DNA of 64,000 bases, taken from the NCBI GenBank assembly GCA_020726505.1, contig JAHLEZ010000018.1:62001-126000 (forward strand), in the 5' to 3' direction. The translations under genes were made by a program, and so were the position numbers. Below are positions 12,289 to 25,990 of this stretch, in pieces. Every line of letters starts with the position of its first letter. The first letter of the stretch is position 1. Source of the stretch: Leptodontidium sp. MPI-SDFR-AT-0119 (taxonomy: Eukaryota; Ascomycota; Leotiomycetes; Helotiales; Leptodontidiaceae). The notes below the pieces were generated by a model. It was not told where the DNA came from. It saw only the letters and a program-made list of their open reading frames with translations, and ran no database searches.

Positions 12289-12299
12289 TCCCCCCCTTC
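12289..12299 (-). promoter_or_regulatory. candidate polypurine tract
   Basis: On the minus strand this reads GAAGGGGGGGA, four bases from the 3' LTR. This is the position where a gypsy element primes plus-strand DNA synthesis and confirms the element's orientation. Confidence 0.65.
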
Positions 12300-12303
12300 A
12301 AAG

Positions 12304-15300
12304 ACTCTACTCGTCCTCGAGCAATATATACCAAAAAGAAGTAAACAACTAATCAGAGCGTCTCAAATCGTCAGCAGGATGCTATGTAGCTAGTACATAC
12401 AAAGTCCCGTGATAGTTGACCTGTCACCTTTGAAGCAAACAATCGTCTCGCTTAGCACCTTCCTGCCCCCTTATATAAGGTTGGCTCTCCCCCACTAACC
12501 TTCCAACTTTAACTTTCCAAATACAACAATCTCTCCTTGACACTATTCTCTCTATAAAGCACCTCAATGTGTCTCGATCTCTTTCCTCCTTCTTTCTATT
12601 AATTAAACAACACCTCTTGCACCTTCTCTCGTTATAATACTTCTAAAGAAAGTAAACTTCCCCGCCAAGCTCATGTTAAGATCGACTTCACTATTACTTT
12701 TCTTTATACTACTAAGGCAAGATCTCCTTCCGTTTAACGATGACTTCAGCTACTATGACTCTAGTACTCTCAGAGGTCTCTCTGCCGCCAACTTCTCTAT
12801 ATTCGGTACCTTTAAGACAACAACTTTGGCCTTCACTATTAACTTTAGCGCGCTATTAGAGCTTAACACCTTCAACTTCGCTATTACTTAGTCGTAGAGG
12901 TGACGTAGTAGAGAGCTTTTCCTTGCTTTTCTTCCTGTCGAGTAATAACTTTAACATAACACTTACGTTGACTTGTGCGCAGTCTCTCCTTAGTATTCCG
13001 CACCTCAATCTCTAAACAATAACTTCAGCATAAAGTCAAGTCGCCTTAACGCGGTGAGTTGACCTTCTATAATACTATTTAAGCTCTATTAACTCGTCGT
13101 AGACCTTCGAGAAGAGTCCTTCGTTGTCAGCCACCTTGGAGGTGCTATTAAAATCGGTTCGCTTTATCTTAGCCTAAACGCTCTCAGCTTTAACACTAAA
13201 GGTCAATACTATAAAGGTCTTAACGCGCCTCAACTTCGTGAGTTATGCTCTTATCTCTTCTCCTGTACTTAATTAGCCATCTATAGATTATGCTAATACC
13301 TTTCTTACACTAATCGCAGTGTGACTACTGTCTTCAGTCCTCAACTCGTGTTTTGAGAAGTAACTAAAGTGAACTCTAAAACTTCACTTTGACGTCATTT
13401 AGTTGAGTATTAAATTGTCTAACCTCTTCGTAGCGCTAGTGCTTACATTCTCTCTATAGGTCAAGGAAACGATGCCATCTATCTTCTTCAGGTTCGTAAA
13501 CTAATAAGAATTAAGGCTACCTCGTGCGACTATTTATATTAAACTCCACTCTTTAAGTTTAGAACGTGCGTGTCGCGCCGTACTGATCTTCCCTTAGTAA
13601 TAGGTCACTGAATAGTTTTCGGGTCCCTCTATAGATATACTCTTATTACACTTACGCAAGTCACACTACTAAAGATAAGTGGCATTATTCCGCTAGTCTC
13701 TCATCAATCGGTTAGTTAGATGGGGTAGAGGCTAGATCTGCTAATTTCGAAGGTTTATAGTAAAAAGCCGGGAGGAATGGGCAAACTAACGGTCGTAATG
13801 CGCCGAGTAGGGTTAAGAGGCTATAATAGGTTCTTAGTTCTTAGTGTAGTAGAAATAGCCCCTTCTCCCCTTAATAAGTAAGTCACCTCTCGTTATTAAA
13901 GCTAATAGAGGGTCTTTAAAACAGCTGAGCTTTTTAGGGGCAAAAGAGTTTAGTCAACTCAAGTACTATTAAGCTAGCAGTAACTAAGCATGGGATGGCA
14001 TGTTATGGGGTCCTATTAGTTAGAGATCTTTTTAGAATAGTGGTTTAGTCATAGTTAAGGTCTCTTGATTACTTTAGTTCTTTAATAGGGGTTAAAGAAC
14101 TTATTATTAATCTTGAGGTCGAAGCTAGACTTAACTCTTGACCGGTTACTCTATAAGTTATTAGCTTTGTCCTTATCTGTTTTACCTAACGACACCTCTC
14201 GGAATGATATAGTAGGCGGTGACGAAACATCTATAAGAACACTTAAGGTCGTACCTTTAGCCTTAATTAGTTACTAGTACTTATTACTGAACTTAGCTAG
14301 AAGTCGAGGGTATAAAGTCTTTATTACTTCAGCGATGTTAATGTGAGCCTAAAATGGCAGTACTCTTACTTATAAGTCTATTATAGTCACAAAACTATTA
14401 TACTATATTTAAAAGTTGTCTATAACTTGTAGTCTCTTATTAGTACTCTAAGTACGAAGTATATTACCTCTTGTCTACTAATACTAGTAAACGGCAAGAG
14501 AAGTCTTTATTCTTTTAGACTTTCCGACGGGAAGGGACTAGGAAGTATCGACGTATATGCAAAAGGGGCCCTAACCTAGTAGGCGAGAGACTTTAAATAG
14601 AGCTAATTAGGGGTAGTCGACTAACACTCGATCCCTGAAAAGTTCACTAACTAGGGGTCGTCGGCCGATGGCATACTTAGATCTCTAGCACGTGGGGTGG
14701 GGTTAGCGTTAGCTATATTGTAGTTATTGACTTAAGGTTTCAGAGAGTACAGCTCTGATTCCGAGCGTGTTATTAGCTCTTTACTAGGAGATTTCCTAGA
14801 CTTCTACTTGCTTTATATAGATTATGTGATTTACTTACTAGTTTAAGGCTAATTTGTCGATAGTGCTCTTAGTGTTGTCCTTTATAGATCGCTGTGCGCT
14901 ATATTAGGGTTGATAGCTTTATAAGTATTAGTTTTGTCCTTAGGAATAATAGACTTACTTTATTATTTCCTCTCTTTTTATTAATTGCCGAGAGTTAGCG
15001 CCTAAGTATATTGCGTCTGTATTCTTCGGGGTATCTAGTACGTTAGACTCGAATTTCTAGCCTAGGCTATAGGTTTAACTTGTTGTTTTGGAATCTAGTC
15101 CTACGGATCGAGCCCGACAATTGGCTTATTTAAACGAAGTTACTTTTTGTCGCCTAGAATATCGTTGGCTTAATGATAGTAGTCTCGTTTTAAACTTGTC
15201 GTGTGTTCGTATACGGTAAGTAGTTTATAAAGGCGCTAGTTTCTTATTAAGTTTTACTCCGAGAGATAAGTATTCTTATAGCGTGAGGCTAATGTTCTCT

Positions 15301-15669
15301 CTGACTTACTTAGGGCTATATAGGCTCTTCTTCGTGCTTGTTGTGGTATTAAGGTGTCCTGAATCGTGGTTCTTAGTAGTACGAAGTCGGTTTAGCGATT
15401 ATTTTGATGATTTTAATGTGCGGCAGTATGTCGTCCCTCCCTTTAAAGACTAAGGGTGCGTCCTTGTATTAGCTCCTTAACACTAAAGCCTCGATATTGA
15501 CGTGTTAGCTTCAAGTTTCGTGTCGCGACAATTACTCGTGGAAGTGAGTGACAGTTATCGGGGTTAGGTTTATTTAGCTAAAGAAATGTTATTAGCGACG
15601 CTAACGTATGGAGTATACATGTTTATTCCGAGTTAGACACTACTTAGTACTCGCTGTGCTATTGTGCTA
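12304..15669 (-). other. 3.4-kb internal region beyond integrase, unassigned
   Basis: Between the integrase C-terminal relic and the 3' LTR lies about 3.4 kb, AT-rich and full of stops. Minus-strand translation just inside the LTR is rich in Glu, Lys and Val. It corresponds to no standard gypsy domain and makes the element longer than most fungal gypsy elements. It may be an extra gene, or an older insertion; I saw no nested terminal repeats. Confidence 0.5.
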
Positions 15670-18600
15670 ACAATTCAGGGACTCTGATTACTATCTTATC
15701 GTCCCTAATACGCTGTATCGTCGGAGTCGTAGGGTTCTCTAAGAATTCGGGGTCGTTAAGGTGTTGTAAATCAATGTCTAGTTCAAGATTTAGAGAGGTC
15801 AAGTTGTCGTCTTTACTAGAGGCCTCTCTTACTTTATTGTTATTATTGTAAATAAAGTTGTTCCTCTTATAGAAGAGCTTGAGCTTATTGCCGGCGAAGG
15901 TTTATTATAGCTAGGGGCCATCATCGCCGAGTTCCTTGAGTCTGTAATAGCCTTTATTAGTGTAGGTTTTAGCGATCTCGTAGGGACTTAGCCACCTGAA
16001 GTCGAGTGTTCGGTTTAAGGACATGTCATTCTCTTGTACTAAGTCCTAGCGAAGGACTAAGTCTTTCTTTTTAAATAATTTCTTTTATATGTCGTGTTTG
16101 AGATTAAAGGCTTCCTTGTCTTCTTGACGACGCTGAGTCTTCCTGAAGATAGCCTCATCAATGTGTTCCTGTCTTATTTAAAACTGTGTAGCCCTAAGCT
16201 GTAGTAACTTCGATCGGTCACGAACCTCCTTAGTAAATAACGTTCTTTATATTAAGTTTCTTGTCTCGATAAGTAAGATCGCCTCCTTACTATACACTAT
16301 GTAGAATGGTGTGTAACTAGTTAGACTATACACAGTAGTTCTATTAGTAAATAATACTACGGAAAGGTTATTAGTCCAACGTCCTTCTATTTTTGACAAG
16401 GTATTCTTAATAAGTCCATGGCCTCGTTCGATTATTCCGTTGGCTCTAGCGTTATACGCCGAGATCTTGATTCGCTCGACCTCCATTTTATTAAGTAGCC
16501 CTAGTACTTCCCTTATATTTTTAGTTCCTCTATCTATAATAAGTCTCTAAAACAACCTATGACGGCAAATGATATCTTCCTAGATAAAAGTAGCGATGTA
16601 TTTGGCCTCTCTAGTAGGGAGAGCTCTAGCTTTAGCCTATCCACTTATGTCGTCTCTTGTAATAACAAGGTAGCCTTTTCCCCTGTATAGTAGCATGTAA
16701 GTAACATCTAATACTTACTTTTCTATAAGTCTATTTAATACTATAGAGTAAAGAGGCTCCTTAAGACGTTTCGCTAATCGGAGTTGACAATTCTTACACG
16801 TTTAGACGTATTCTATAGTCAGTAAATAGTCCCTTCCAAAAGTACTATGTAGCGATATAATAGTAAGTGCTTTCTCTCCCTTTGTAACTAGAATTATTAT
16901 AGTAGCTCTAAAGTATAATTTCCTTCTCCTTATTAGTGTTAATAACAAGTTTGACAATAGAACCTTTTATAGGGAGCCTCTAAATCTAGCGACTATATAC
17001 ATTATAATTCAAAGCTTCCCTTTTAAAGACTCGAAACTGCTTTCTAGTTATGTTCTTAAGAGTCTTAAGTGTCGTCAGGTATTAGGCAATTTGTTAGTAT
17101 CCTTCACTATATTTATTAATTAAGACAGGTAGCCCTTCTCTATTAGAGCTTAAACTATTAAAGGAGCTAAGTTCCCCTTTGTCTCTTAAGTGTTACACTT
17201 TTACTTTTATATTTAATAAGATATTGTTTCGTTTACGTAATTTAGGGTCTATTATTACTTCTTTAGATTCTGAATTAGTAAGTTCTTTAGCGTTAGATAC
17301 TTCTACAGGGCAGATCTCATAGGCTCCTAACTCGGAAAGTATTTAATCCTTGTCTATATTACTCTCTTCTAGCGTGTCGTTAATATACCTTAGCCTCTTA
17401 AAGAGCTAATCGGCAACGACGTGTATTAAGCCTTTGACATGCCGAACTTCGAAATTAAACAGGCGTATTTAAGTAAGCCATCTAGTAAGTAAGGCGCCAA
17501 AATAATCATAGGCGGCTCTATTTAGTTAAGTAACTAAGGTATTAACGTCTGTTTTAATAATAAAGTGCACGCTAACGAGCTAGATCTTGAGTTTCTTTAA
17601 AATATAAAGTATGCCTTTATATTCTCGCTTAGTAGTATTATACTTAGCTTCAGTCTTACTCTAAAAACCACTCTCGTACCTTATAAGTCGTATCTTATTT
17701 GTTAGAGAGTCTCTTTGGCCAAAGAAACCTCCTTAACCTGTGCCACTTAAGTTGACACCGACAACTATCTCTCTAGTACCCTCGCTGTAATTAATCCGAT
17801 ATAAAACTAGAAACGAGCATAACGTATCTTTAAGAGTTTACATTACTTTGTCGTGAATCTCTAGGTCTTAGAAGAACTTAACTCCTTTTCTAGATAGTAC
17901 GTATAATAGCTTAGCGATTAGTCAGAAGTTTTTAATCTAAATTCGGAAGTAAACAATAAGGCCTAAGAATACCTTGACTTCTATTAAGTTGCCTAGTAAG
18001 TTTTAGTTCTTGATCTTAACTAAGTGTCTCGCTGAAGGTTCTCTCCCCTCAGAGTTATAAGTGTATCTTATAATGTCTATACTGTTTAAACAAAACTGAG
18101 ACTTTAGGCCGATAGTAGTACTTACTCTTTTTAAGCGTTTTAACGTCTTATCGAGGTTCTAAATGTGCTCTAAGATAAATCTTCGGATTCCGGGACGAGC
18201 TTCTTCTTAATTATAGTCTATATATAGTCCCTTAACTCTTATATTATTTAAGAATAGTATAGACACGCTAGGAATTAGTGGCTTTAGTATATAAGTAATC
18301 GTTCTAATAAACTAAGTAATAGAGTTTGTAATACCTTAGGGGAGAGTTATATTCTTAACTAAGCTTACGTTTAGAACATAAAAGGTAGTCATGTCTCGGC
18401 TAGACTTATAGAGAGTTTGTTGATTATAGTCGGAGTATAAGTTAACGAGGCTAGTGACGTGGTAACCGGCGAATTCTTTAGAGAACTCATTTACTGAAAG
18501 TAAAAGATTAGTATCCCTTCGTGTGACGGTATTTAGTATAGTAGCTGAGTTAATAAGTTTATATTTTCTAGATTCCTTCTTTTTTATTAAAAACTAAGTA

Positions 18601-21600
18601 TTTCGGTATAAGCCTTTAGAAAGCTTAAGAACACCCTTATTAAGACGCTCTTGTACTATCTTCGTGACTTCCGGGACTAAAGCTCGTAGTAACGGAAAGT
18701 TAGGGGCTTACTAAGCTTTGTGCTTAATAGTCTTAATAACGACTAAGGGGGAGACATCTTCGTGGAATTTACTACATTTGGGCCAGTCGAACGCTATGGT
18801 TCCTTCTCTATTAATTATTATTTCATTAAAGAGAGCTCTCTCTTTAAGTTGTAATAGCTTCCTGACGTCAAGTTTGGCTAGTCTCTCCGGCGTAAGTCGG
18901 GAGTTATAGGGTATATTAATAAAGTGTAATAGTAACAAATCTTAATATTTCCCTAACTGTTCTTGCTTAGTCCCTCTATCTTTTGATCTCTTATATTAAT
19001 TATCCCTCCCTCCTAGGGGGTCGCTTATAAGGTCGGCTTCGTTAACTAGTTAGACTTTCTTGGCTTTCGATTTGTACATAGTGTTAATCTGAGTAGTAGT
19101 GTTTTGAGTACTCCGAAAGGGGTTCTTGATCGGGAGATCGTTATAGTTCTTTGTCTATTTAAAGGTAGGCGTGGCTTTAGTTAAAGAACTAGCTCTAAAA
19201 GCTCTAGAAAAGAATAATTCCGCAGTTAACTTCTCTTCCGAGAATGTGTCTGAGATTACTTCTTACTAAAAATTATTAAGTACTAATTTCAGGACATAAA
19301 ACTCTCTTTTTAAGTACTTAATGAGAATAGTATCGCCTTTATTATTATCACTTAGTACCGCTTTGTCCCCCCCTTTATAAAGCTTGCCCTTAAGCTTTAG
19401 TAGTTAAGGGTTATATTATAAGGGGTTAATCGAGCATTCTAAGGCACCAACAGTAACACTTAATATATAATTAGTTACTCTTTTCCCGAGAAGTCTTCTT
19501 CTTTGTAGTTATCTTTAGAGTCTGTTTGTTCTAAAAAGATTATGCCTATCCCGTTTTCTTCTTAAAGAGCTTTAGCGTCCTTAGCATCCTCCGTAGTATC
19601 GTTAGTTTTGACCGTAGTGATATCTCTTAATCACTAATCCTAAAACTAAGCCAGTATAATACCTTTATTATAGTCTCTAGAATAGCGGAACGATACTCTG
19701 GCTTTGCGGAAGAATAGAAAGCCTAGAATGACCTTTATACTAGGGGCGTCTATAATATAGAATCTATTGTTAACAACGCAGTTGCCTATAATAACCGTAA
19801 TATTATCAGTAAAACTAATAAATCGGGACTTAACTCCGGTGATTGTCTTTAGAGCCATAGTCTGACTTCTAGTAATAGGGAGCTCCAGGAGAGTAGCTAC
19901 TTCAAGTGTTATACAACTAACTTCAGCTCCTGTGTCAAGGGTAACTCTAACATCAGTGACCTTAGTTCGGCCAAGTATAATGACAACAACCTTTAGTACT
20001 AGCGAGAAGTATAAGTTTCCTATCTTAGCTATTGTCCCTAATAAGGCTACTTTAGTATATAGTAGTTCTTAAGCGCGAGTGCGTTTCGTTAGAAGGTTCC
20101 CAAAGATGTACTTACTAAGTAACATTATAGTTCTAAGTAATACTATAAGGATTAAACTAAAGGCCGGGATAGCGCTAACTATAAGCTATAGTACTAAGTT
20201 ATTAATGAGAGCTTCTTGTTATGTAAATAATTGAAGTCGCTAGTGTCTTTATTGTGTTCTAAACTTTGCCGCTAGTAGATTTCTTAAGATAAAGCTATGA
20301 GTTATAATACGCTCTTTCTAATACTTATACTTTAACTTAAGGCCTTCTTATTTAATTTCCTTAAGTCGTCGTTTATAGTTCGTAGTCACAGAAACATTAG
20401 TAGTATAGAGGTTCAGAAGAGTATATAAAGTGCCGTGAAGTAGTTTTTAATACACAATAATATCTTCCTTAGTTATTAACTCTAGTTCTTCGAACTCCAA
20501 AGTACTAATATTAACGATTAATTCCTTTTATATACGTCAGTTAATCGTTCTAGTAGAGAGACGAGATACTCTAAGCGGGTCTATAAGGACTATAATTTCT
20601 CCTAGCGTGAGGTTTCCGGGAAGCTCCTTCTATACGAGTAATTTATCTAAGATGTTATTAAGCCTATAACTATTCTAAGTTAACGCCTCTTATACGCGAG
20701 GACTTCGGGATGACGTTATACGGGATATAGGTCTAGGGATAGCCGATAGTGTTACTAGTGCCTCAGACTTCGAAGCTCTCTTTTTTATTGTGCTACTAGT
20801 AAGTAATGTTTTAAAAGATGTTTTTAGTGTCGTAGTAAATGTCGTTTTTGTACTTAAGTCAGAGACTTTAAACTTATTGTAGGCTAAAATCTGTTGCGGT
20901 GTTATTCTAGTCTTAGTTAGGCTGTCGACGTCTATAGTATTAGCGAACTTGACTAGTTCTTTAATATCGCGGGGCGCCTTTAGTTTGTTATAAGTAAATT
21001 GAGACTTGATTTTCTCTTAGAGCTTGTCCGAAGTCTTATACGGCTCTTGTCTAAGTGCTCCCTTTCGCTGCCTAGTCTCGACCGGAGCTACTATAGCTTC
21101 AGAATTAGTACTATTAGTACTATACGCTAGTAAATTTTAGATCTGTGCTAATTAGTATTTAGTGTAGTCTTATTAACTAATGATATCTGAGTTGAGGTCC
21201 CCCGTAGGTTCTTCGATAAGCTCAATACAACTTATAATAGGAACGGTCAGAGATTGTGCCCCCTTATCTCCCTTTTCCCTAGTAAGCGCAGCTTCTTTTC
21301 TTGCCTTAAGGAGTTCTTTAATTGCTTTAGCTTGTCTCTTAGGGTTAGGGTCGTACGGGGTGTTTAAGACCCGCGTTAAGATGTAATGTCTTCTAGACCT
21401 TCCGTCCGAGGGAAACTAAACGGGGTATAACTTCTTCCCCTCTTACTATAGGCTAATATAAATGTAGTTAGTATTGTCGGCTTCGTGGATAATACTAAGA
21501 CTAATCTATTTCTTATAATCATAGTATTAGTTCATGTAACTATAATACTCCTGAGGTCTCATGCCTAGCTAGTGTTAATTTATACACTAGTAATAACTAT

Positions 21601-22987
21601 GATTATCCCTGGCGTGCCTGTTGTACCCTAAGGAACTCGAATTTACTACACTATAGTCGACGGCAGCTTACTCTTAGGCCTCTTTAAAGAATATAAATAT
21701 ATTAACCTTAGCGGTGAAGTTAATATTAAAGGCTCTTTAAACTACTACTCCGAGAATCCTTATATATTCTAATCCTTTAGTGATAAAATCTAAATCTCTT
21801 GTGTTAACTTTACTTAGGTTCTTAGTAACTTTCTCTAAGGTAAGGAGGAAATTAAGTATAAATAGCTCCTCGTCTTATTACTTTAATACTTTAGAAATCT
21901 CGTCCTGTGCGAAGTTATCCCTGTAGTTGGCAAAGTTAGACTAGTGTCGGGGTGTTAGTCTATTATTACGAAGCAGAATAATATAAGTCGTTAACTGAGG
22001 TACAAAGCGCTCAGCGAATAAGTTAGTGCTATTAGTGTTACCTTATACTCAGTTAGTGATACCTTACTCTTTAGTAATAGCGCTTAGCTCCCTCTCGGAG
22101 TTAAGGTGGGCCTCTATAGTAAAGTAGACTTTTCTAAATAAGTTTATGTTGTCGATATTCAGGGTTTTATTATTCTTAAAAGTAGCCTATATAACTTTAG
22201 TTCGTAGATTCTAAGGAAGAGAGAAGATAAATCTTATAGAGGCTTACTTGTCAGTGAAGTTACCACGGTTAATATAGTTGACAGTAACCTCTCTAAATAC
22301 TCAAAGGAAGTCGCGGCACTATTTAGGAGTAGGCTCGCCGTCTCCTATAAGAGTCTTAAAGTTATACTTAAGTCGGTCAAGGTAACTATTAGTATATAGG
22401 CGGCGCTCCGTATTATCGCGCTAGTACTCCTGAATTACAGTATCCTTGAAGCTAGTATAGTTACCCTCTTTGAAGCCTAAAAGCTTCCGAATAGTCTATA
22501 TATGAGCTTAAGTAGCGTACTTAGCCACCCACTCTTTCTTGACTTGATCATTAGTGACTATATAAGCTGTAAAGTATCGATCGAGAATCCGGAAGTAGTT
22601 ACTGACATCGATTCCGTTAAAGATAGGGGCATTTAAGGTTCTGGCGATAAGTATAAGCTAACTAAAATAGATTTTCAGGTTCTTTAAGTCGTCTATAGTA
22701 AAGGTAGGGCCGGAGTATTAGTGTGGCCTTATAAGATTAGCAGAATTAGAGCCACTAGTCCCTTACTTTTCTTTCTTTCCCTTGTTCCTCTTCTAAGAAG
22801 TCTCCGAGGTTTAAGAAGTAGTATCCTCAGAGAGTGTAGAGATATTAAGGCTTAGCCCAACAGTGATTCTAGGTCTAAACGGAGGAATTACTTCTATTAA
22901 AATAGAGCTAGGGGGCATTATAATGTTACCGAACTCACTTATCCTAGGGTTACCGTAGCCGTAGTCGATGTTTCCGTTGTTCGACAT
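15670..22987 (-). pseudogene. gag-pol remnants of the gypsy element
   Basis: Read right to left. Gag begins at an ATG at 22987 (MSNNGNIDYGYG, then PPFRPR). The protease relic at 19646-19858 contains APSIKVILGFLFFRKARVSF, matching the region around the gypsy protease ILG motif. The pre-RT linker is at 18711-18938 (RLTPERLAKLDV, AFDWPKCSKFHEDVSP). RT follows to about 17900, with the catalytic FLDD-type motif mutated to FLNN near 18240. RNase H lies about 17450-17800. The integrase relic at 16247-16486 includes NGIIERGHGLIKNTL and SYTPFYIVY. An integrase C-terminal piece (FAGNKLKLFYKRNN) lies near 15900. Numerous TAG/TAA codons in every domain exclude activity. Confidence 0.88.
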
Positions 22988-23866
22988 CGTGCGTTGTCAT
23001 AGGAAGGTCGTAATAAAGTAAGTTAATAGTGTCGTCGATTAGAATACAAGAAAGTAACTAAGAATGCGGTGTATTAATCACTAAAGAAATGTAAAGGAAA
23101 CCCCCTCCCCTAAAACAGAAAGTATATAGGCTCTCGCTTACTTTAAAGCGAGATAAATGTCAATAACTCTTAGCGAAAGTTCAGGGCCGTACTCCTTAGT
23201 TAGCCCCTAGCGAACGCTAATAACTACTAAACTAAAATAAACACGCCCTAAAGCTTAGGGCTCGTACACGGAAATTACAAAAACAATAAAAGCAAATATA
23301 ACAGGAAAATAAAGTAAGGAGATTAACACTCGGCGTAAGCCACTTAGGCTTTAGACTAGCCTAGAAGTTCTATGTCTCGCCGAACACTCCGAAATATAAG
23401 CTCGCTAGTACTCCGCTTAAGCCTCTAATATATTAATTTCAGTTCCGTTATAGAGTCTCGACTTTTCTTAGCGTTTAAAGAATACTAATTACGTCTAGAA
23501 ACACTAGAACCTTCGCTGAGAATAGAAACTAGTGCGAAGTGGCTAGGCACTATGTCTCAGAACGATAGAATCAGAACAATAGCCTAAGGGAGACAGATTT
23601 TCTAGTACTATAAGTGCTCCCACTTTGTAACTTTCCTTGGTTCCTCAGTAGTCTTTGTTCTCCTTAGGTCAAAGGTCCGTATTCTCTATATTCGTCGTTT
23701 TGCCTTAAAGGCTAAGAGATAACTAACTAAATAGCTCCCTCAGTTCAGACAATTGTCGTTTTTCCTGACTCTCCTTATATAAGTTAATACACAGGGGCCT
23801 CACTGTTATACTTACTTAGTTCCTCCTCTAGTAGTAATTCACTCCCTGCGTCAGTCACTAGAAATA

Positions 23867-24146
23867 TATAGGAGGGACGAATCCTAATCCACACAACAAG
23901 AGGGTAACATGTAGCGAGTCACCGGAGGAGATTCTAGGCTCTATAAATAACAAATTAATTAAATCTAAAGATATCACATATCTAGAGAGTACGAATCGGC
24001 AAAGGAGGGGAAGGAAAAGGCTCTAATAAATAGAATATATCTAGTGTTACGTTCTTGACGTTCTGTAGTCAAGTGTTAGCTCCTTATATGTGCGAAGGAC
24101 CAGCCCAGTCATGTGACAAAAGAAATTAGCGGCTGTCCCCGCCACA
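23867..24146 (-). repeat. 5' LTR of the gypsy element
   Basis: 280 bp; partner of 12005-12284. It is the more heavily mutated copy, with its first four bases changed from TGTG to TATA. No convincing primer-binding site was identified inside it, at about 23840-23866. Confidence 0.95.
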
Positions 24147-24150
24147 CTAT

Positions 24151-25982
24151 ATATAAACGCTACGTTTTAGTAGTTTTACCTAAATATATACATACTGAAA
24201 ATCAGAGTTAAAGAGCCTCTTTCCACTTAACTCTTTATATAATTAAACTAATTGTGCTTTTGTATAATACGCTAAAAGCGTATAATATAGCTTAGTCTTA
24301 AATTAGAAGTGATTTAATAGCCGATTCGTATTAATATATAAAAGATATAACTTATATACGTTAATTTAAGCTATATTTATCAACTAATAGAAAAGAGGCT
24401 ACTAATTTCGCTGTATTGTCCGGTGAGTCTTATATACCTCTGTAAATTAACTTACTAAATTAACCCCTCTTATATAATAATTATAATTGTTAATAAAGCG
24501 CGGAATATATGGCTCTTTTATATGATTATCCTTAAATATATATCTAATGATACGGCTATTTATTAATGTTTTTACATGGCGCTTTTATACTTTGGCTCTA
24601 AAGTCGTTTACTTAATGTAAGAGTTTGGGCCACAGCTCGTGGGCCCCCCTAAGCGAGAACATCAAAAAACCCTTTGTTTTTAAAATTTTATAACTTTTTC
24701 AAATTCTAATGATTCTTTTTGAAAGTGAATAATTGTTACGACCTACGATGCGCCTGTATTCTAACCGACACGGGCTCGTAGCATCGCTGGCTATGCGACG
24801 GCGCTAAGCCTAATAAGGAAGACTAAGTGGCGAGCCTGCGACATATTAACGTGAATGGCACTCGACTACGCTAGGCCCTATTAAGAGGGTCCTTTATATA
24901 TATATACTCGAGCCCTCCCTTATAGAGAGCTCTCCTTTCCTCCTTGTCTTTTCTTCTCGATTCTGAGCGTAGCACTAGGCCCAAATAGCTTTAGGTCCAA
25001 ATACAAAGCTAGAGTCTACTCGCCGTATCAACCTCTTACTAGCCGTAACAGTATTCTACGCTAAAGTATTTAAGAATTAAGTCTTTAAGATAGTGAAATT
25101 TATAAGTAATAGTAAGTGCAGGCGAGTTATACTAATAGTACTATAACTATAGGCTTAAAGCTTTCGGAAAAGAGGAATAAAGGTAAAGTAGCTATTAAGG
25201 TAAATAGTAAGTTGTTAGCATAGTAAAGAGAGTATAATAGATCGTATAAGAGAGCTAGTAAGAGTAAGCTATAGATACTTGAAAAGCGCTTATAATCCCT
25301 TTACCTAAGAATTCTAAACTTAGTTGTATATATAGCTATAATCTACAATTCTGAATATCTTATACCTTTACTTAATTAGTTTATTCGGCATTATATAAGT
25401 ATAAGAAGATCTAGTATAAATTATTAATCGCGACGTAATTATAAGAGAAGTGGTACTTACCTATTAAAATAATAAATTATAAGCTTATTAATACCAACTT
25501 TAGACTACAGCGAATAATACCTTCGATAAGAAGCTTGAATTTCTAAAGCAAGAGGCTCTACTTTATACTACTAATTCGTATTTATAGGTAAGTAACAACT
25601 AAGGTATTCGTTATCTTTAGGACTAGATATATAATCATACCTCTTAAGATCTTGTGGTACAGAAGTGGAGTAGAGCCTTGCGATCAACGTAGGTCCAATT
25701 GAAGTGATTAATTGTTGTCTAGAATACATGAGGAAATCAGGGGAACACGTTGTTCCTAGAAAGCGGTATAAACTGGCAGAAACAGAAACGAGCATAGCGC
25801 ACAGCTAACCGAGCACCAGCCCACGACAGATCTTTATAGCGATTTAGTGTAATATAAGTTGAAATCATATATATTAGACCTTTCCTCTTATCTTAGTTCT
25901 AGTATATATCAATACGAGGCTTCTCGTGTACTTTTATATAGATCAACGCTTCAATGAATATAAAATGCTCTTCTATAACTAA
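24151..25982. other. AT-rich relic DNA between two transposons
   Basis: Stops in all frames and low GC throughout, except 24640-25020 and about 25600-25850. A sharp compositional start at 24735 (TGTTACGACCTACGATG) resembles the beginning of an LTR, but no second copy was found in the window. A 74-codon minus frame at 25571-25795 is unrecognised. Confidence 0.45.
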
Positions 25983-25990
25983 ATCGTACT

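Larger units (their letters stand above)
12005..24146 (-). mobile_element. gypsy-type LTR retrotransposon, 12.1 kb, RIP-inactivated
   Basis: Complete element bounded by 280-bp LTRs (12005-12284, 23867-24146). LTR ends are TGTGG..CCACA in the left copy; the right copy's 5' end has mutated to TATAG. The flanking CTAT at 12001-12004 and 24147-24150 is a likely target duplication (possibly 5 bp, (A)CTAT(A)). A purine-rich tract on the minus strand next to the left LTR, and coding relics all on the minus strand, show it is transcribed right to left. The order of relics (gag, protease, RT, RNase H, integrase) is that of Ty3/gypsy. Confidence 0.95.

Noticed and set aside
23840..23866. Primer-binding site next to the 5' LTR
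   Set aside because: On the minus strand it reads TTTCTAGTGACTGACGCAGG; not a clear complement of a tRNA 3' end, perhaps because of RIP.
24735..25020. Possible second LTR or solo LTR starting TGTTACGACC
   Set aside because: No second copy, no CA end paired with a target duplication could be found in the window.
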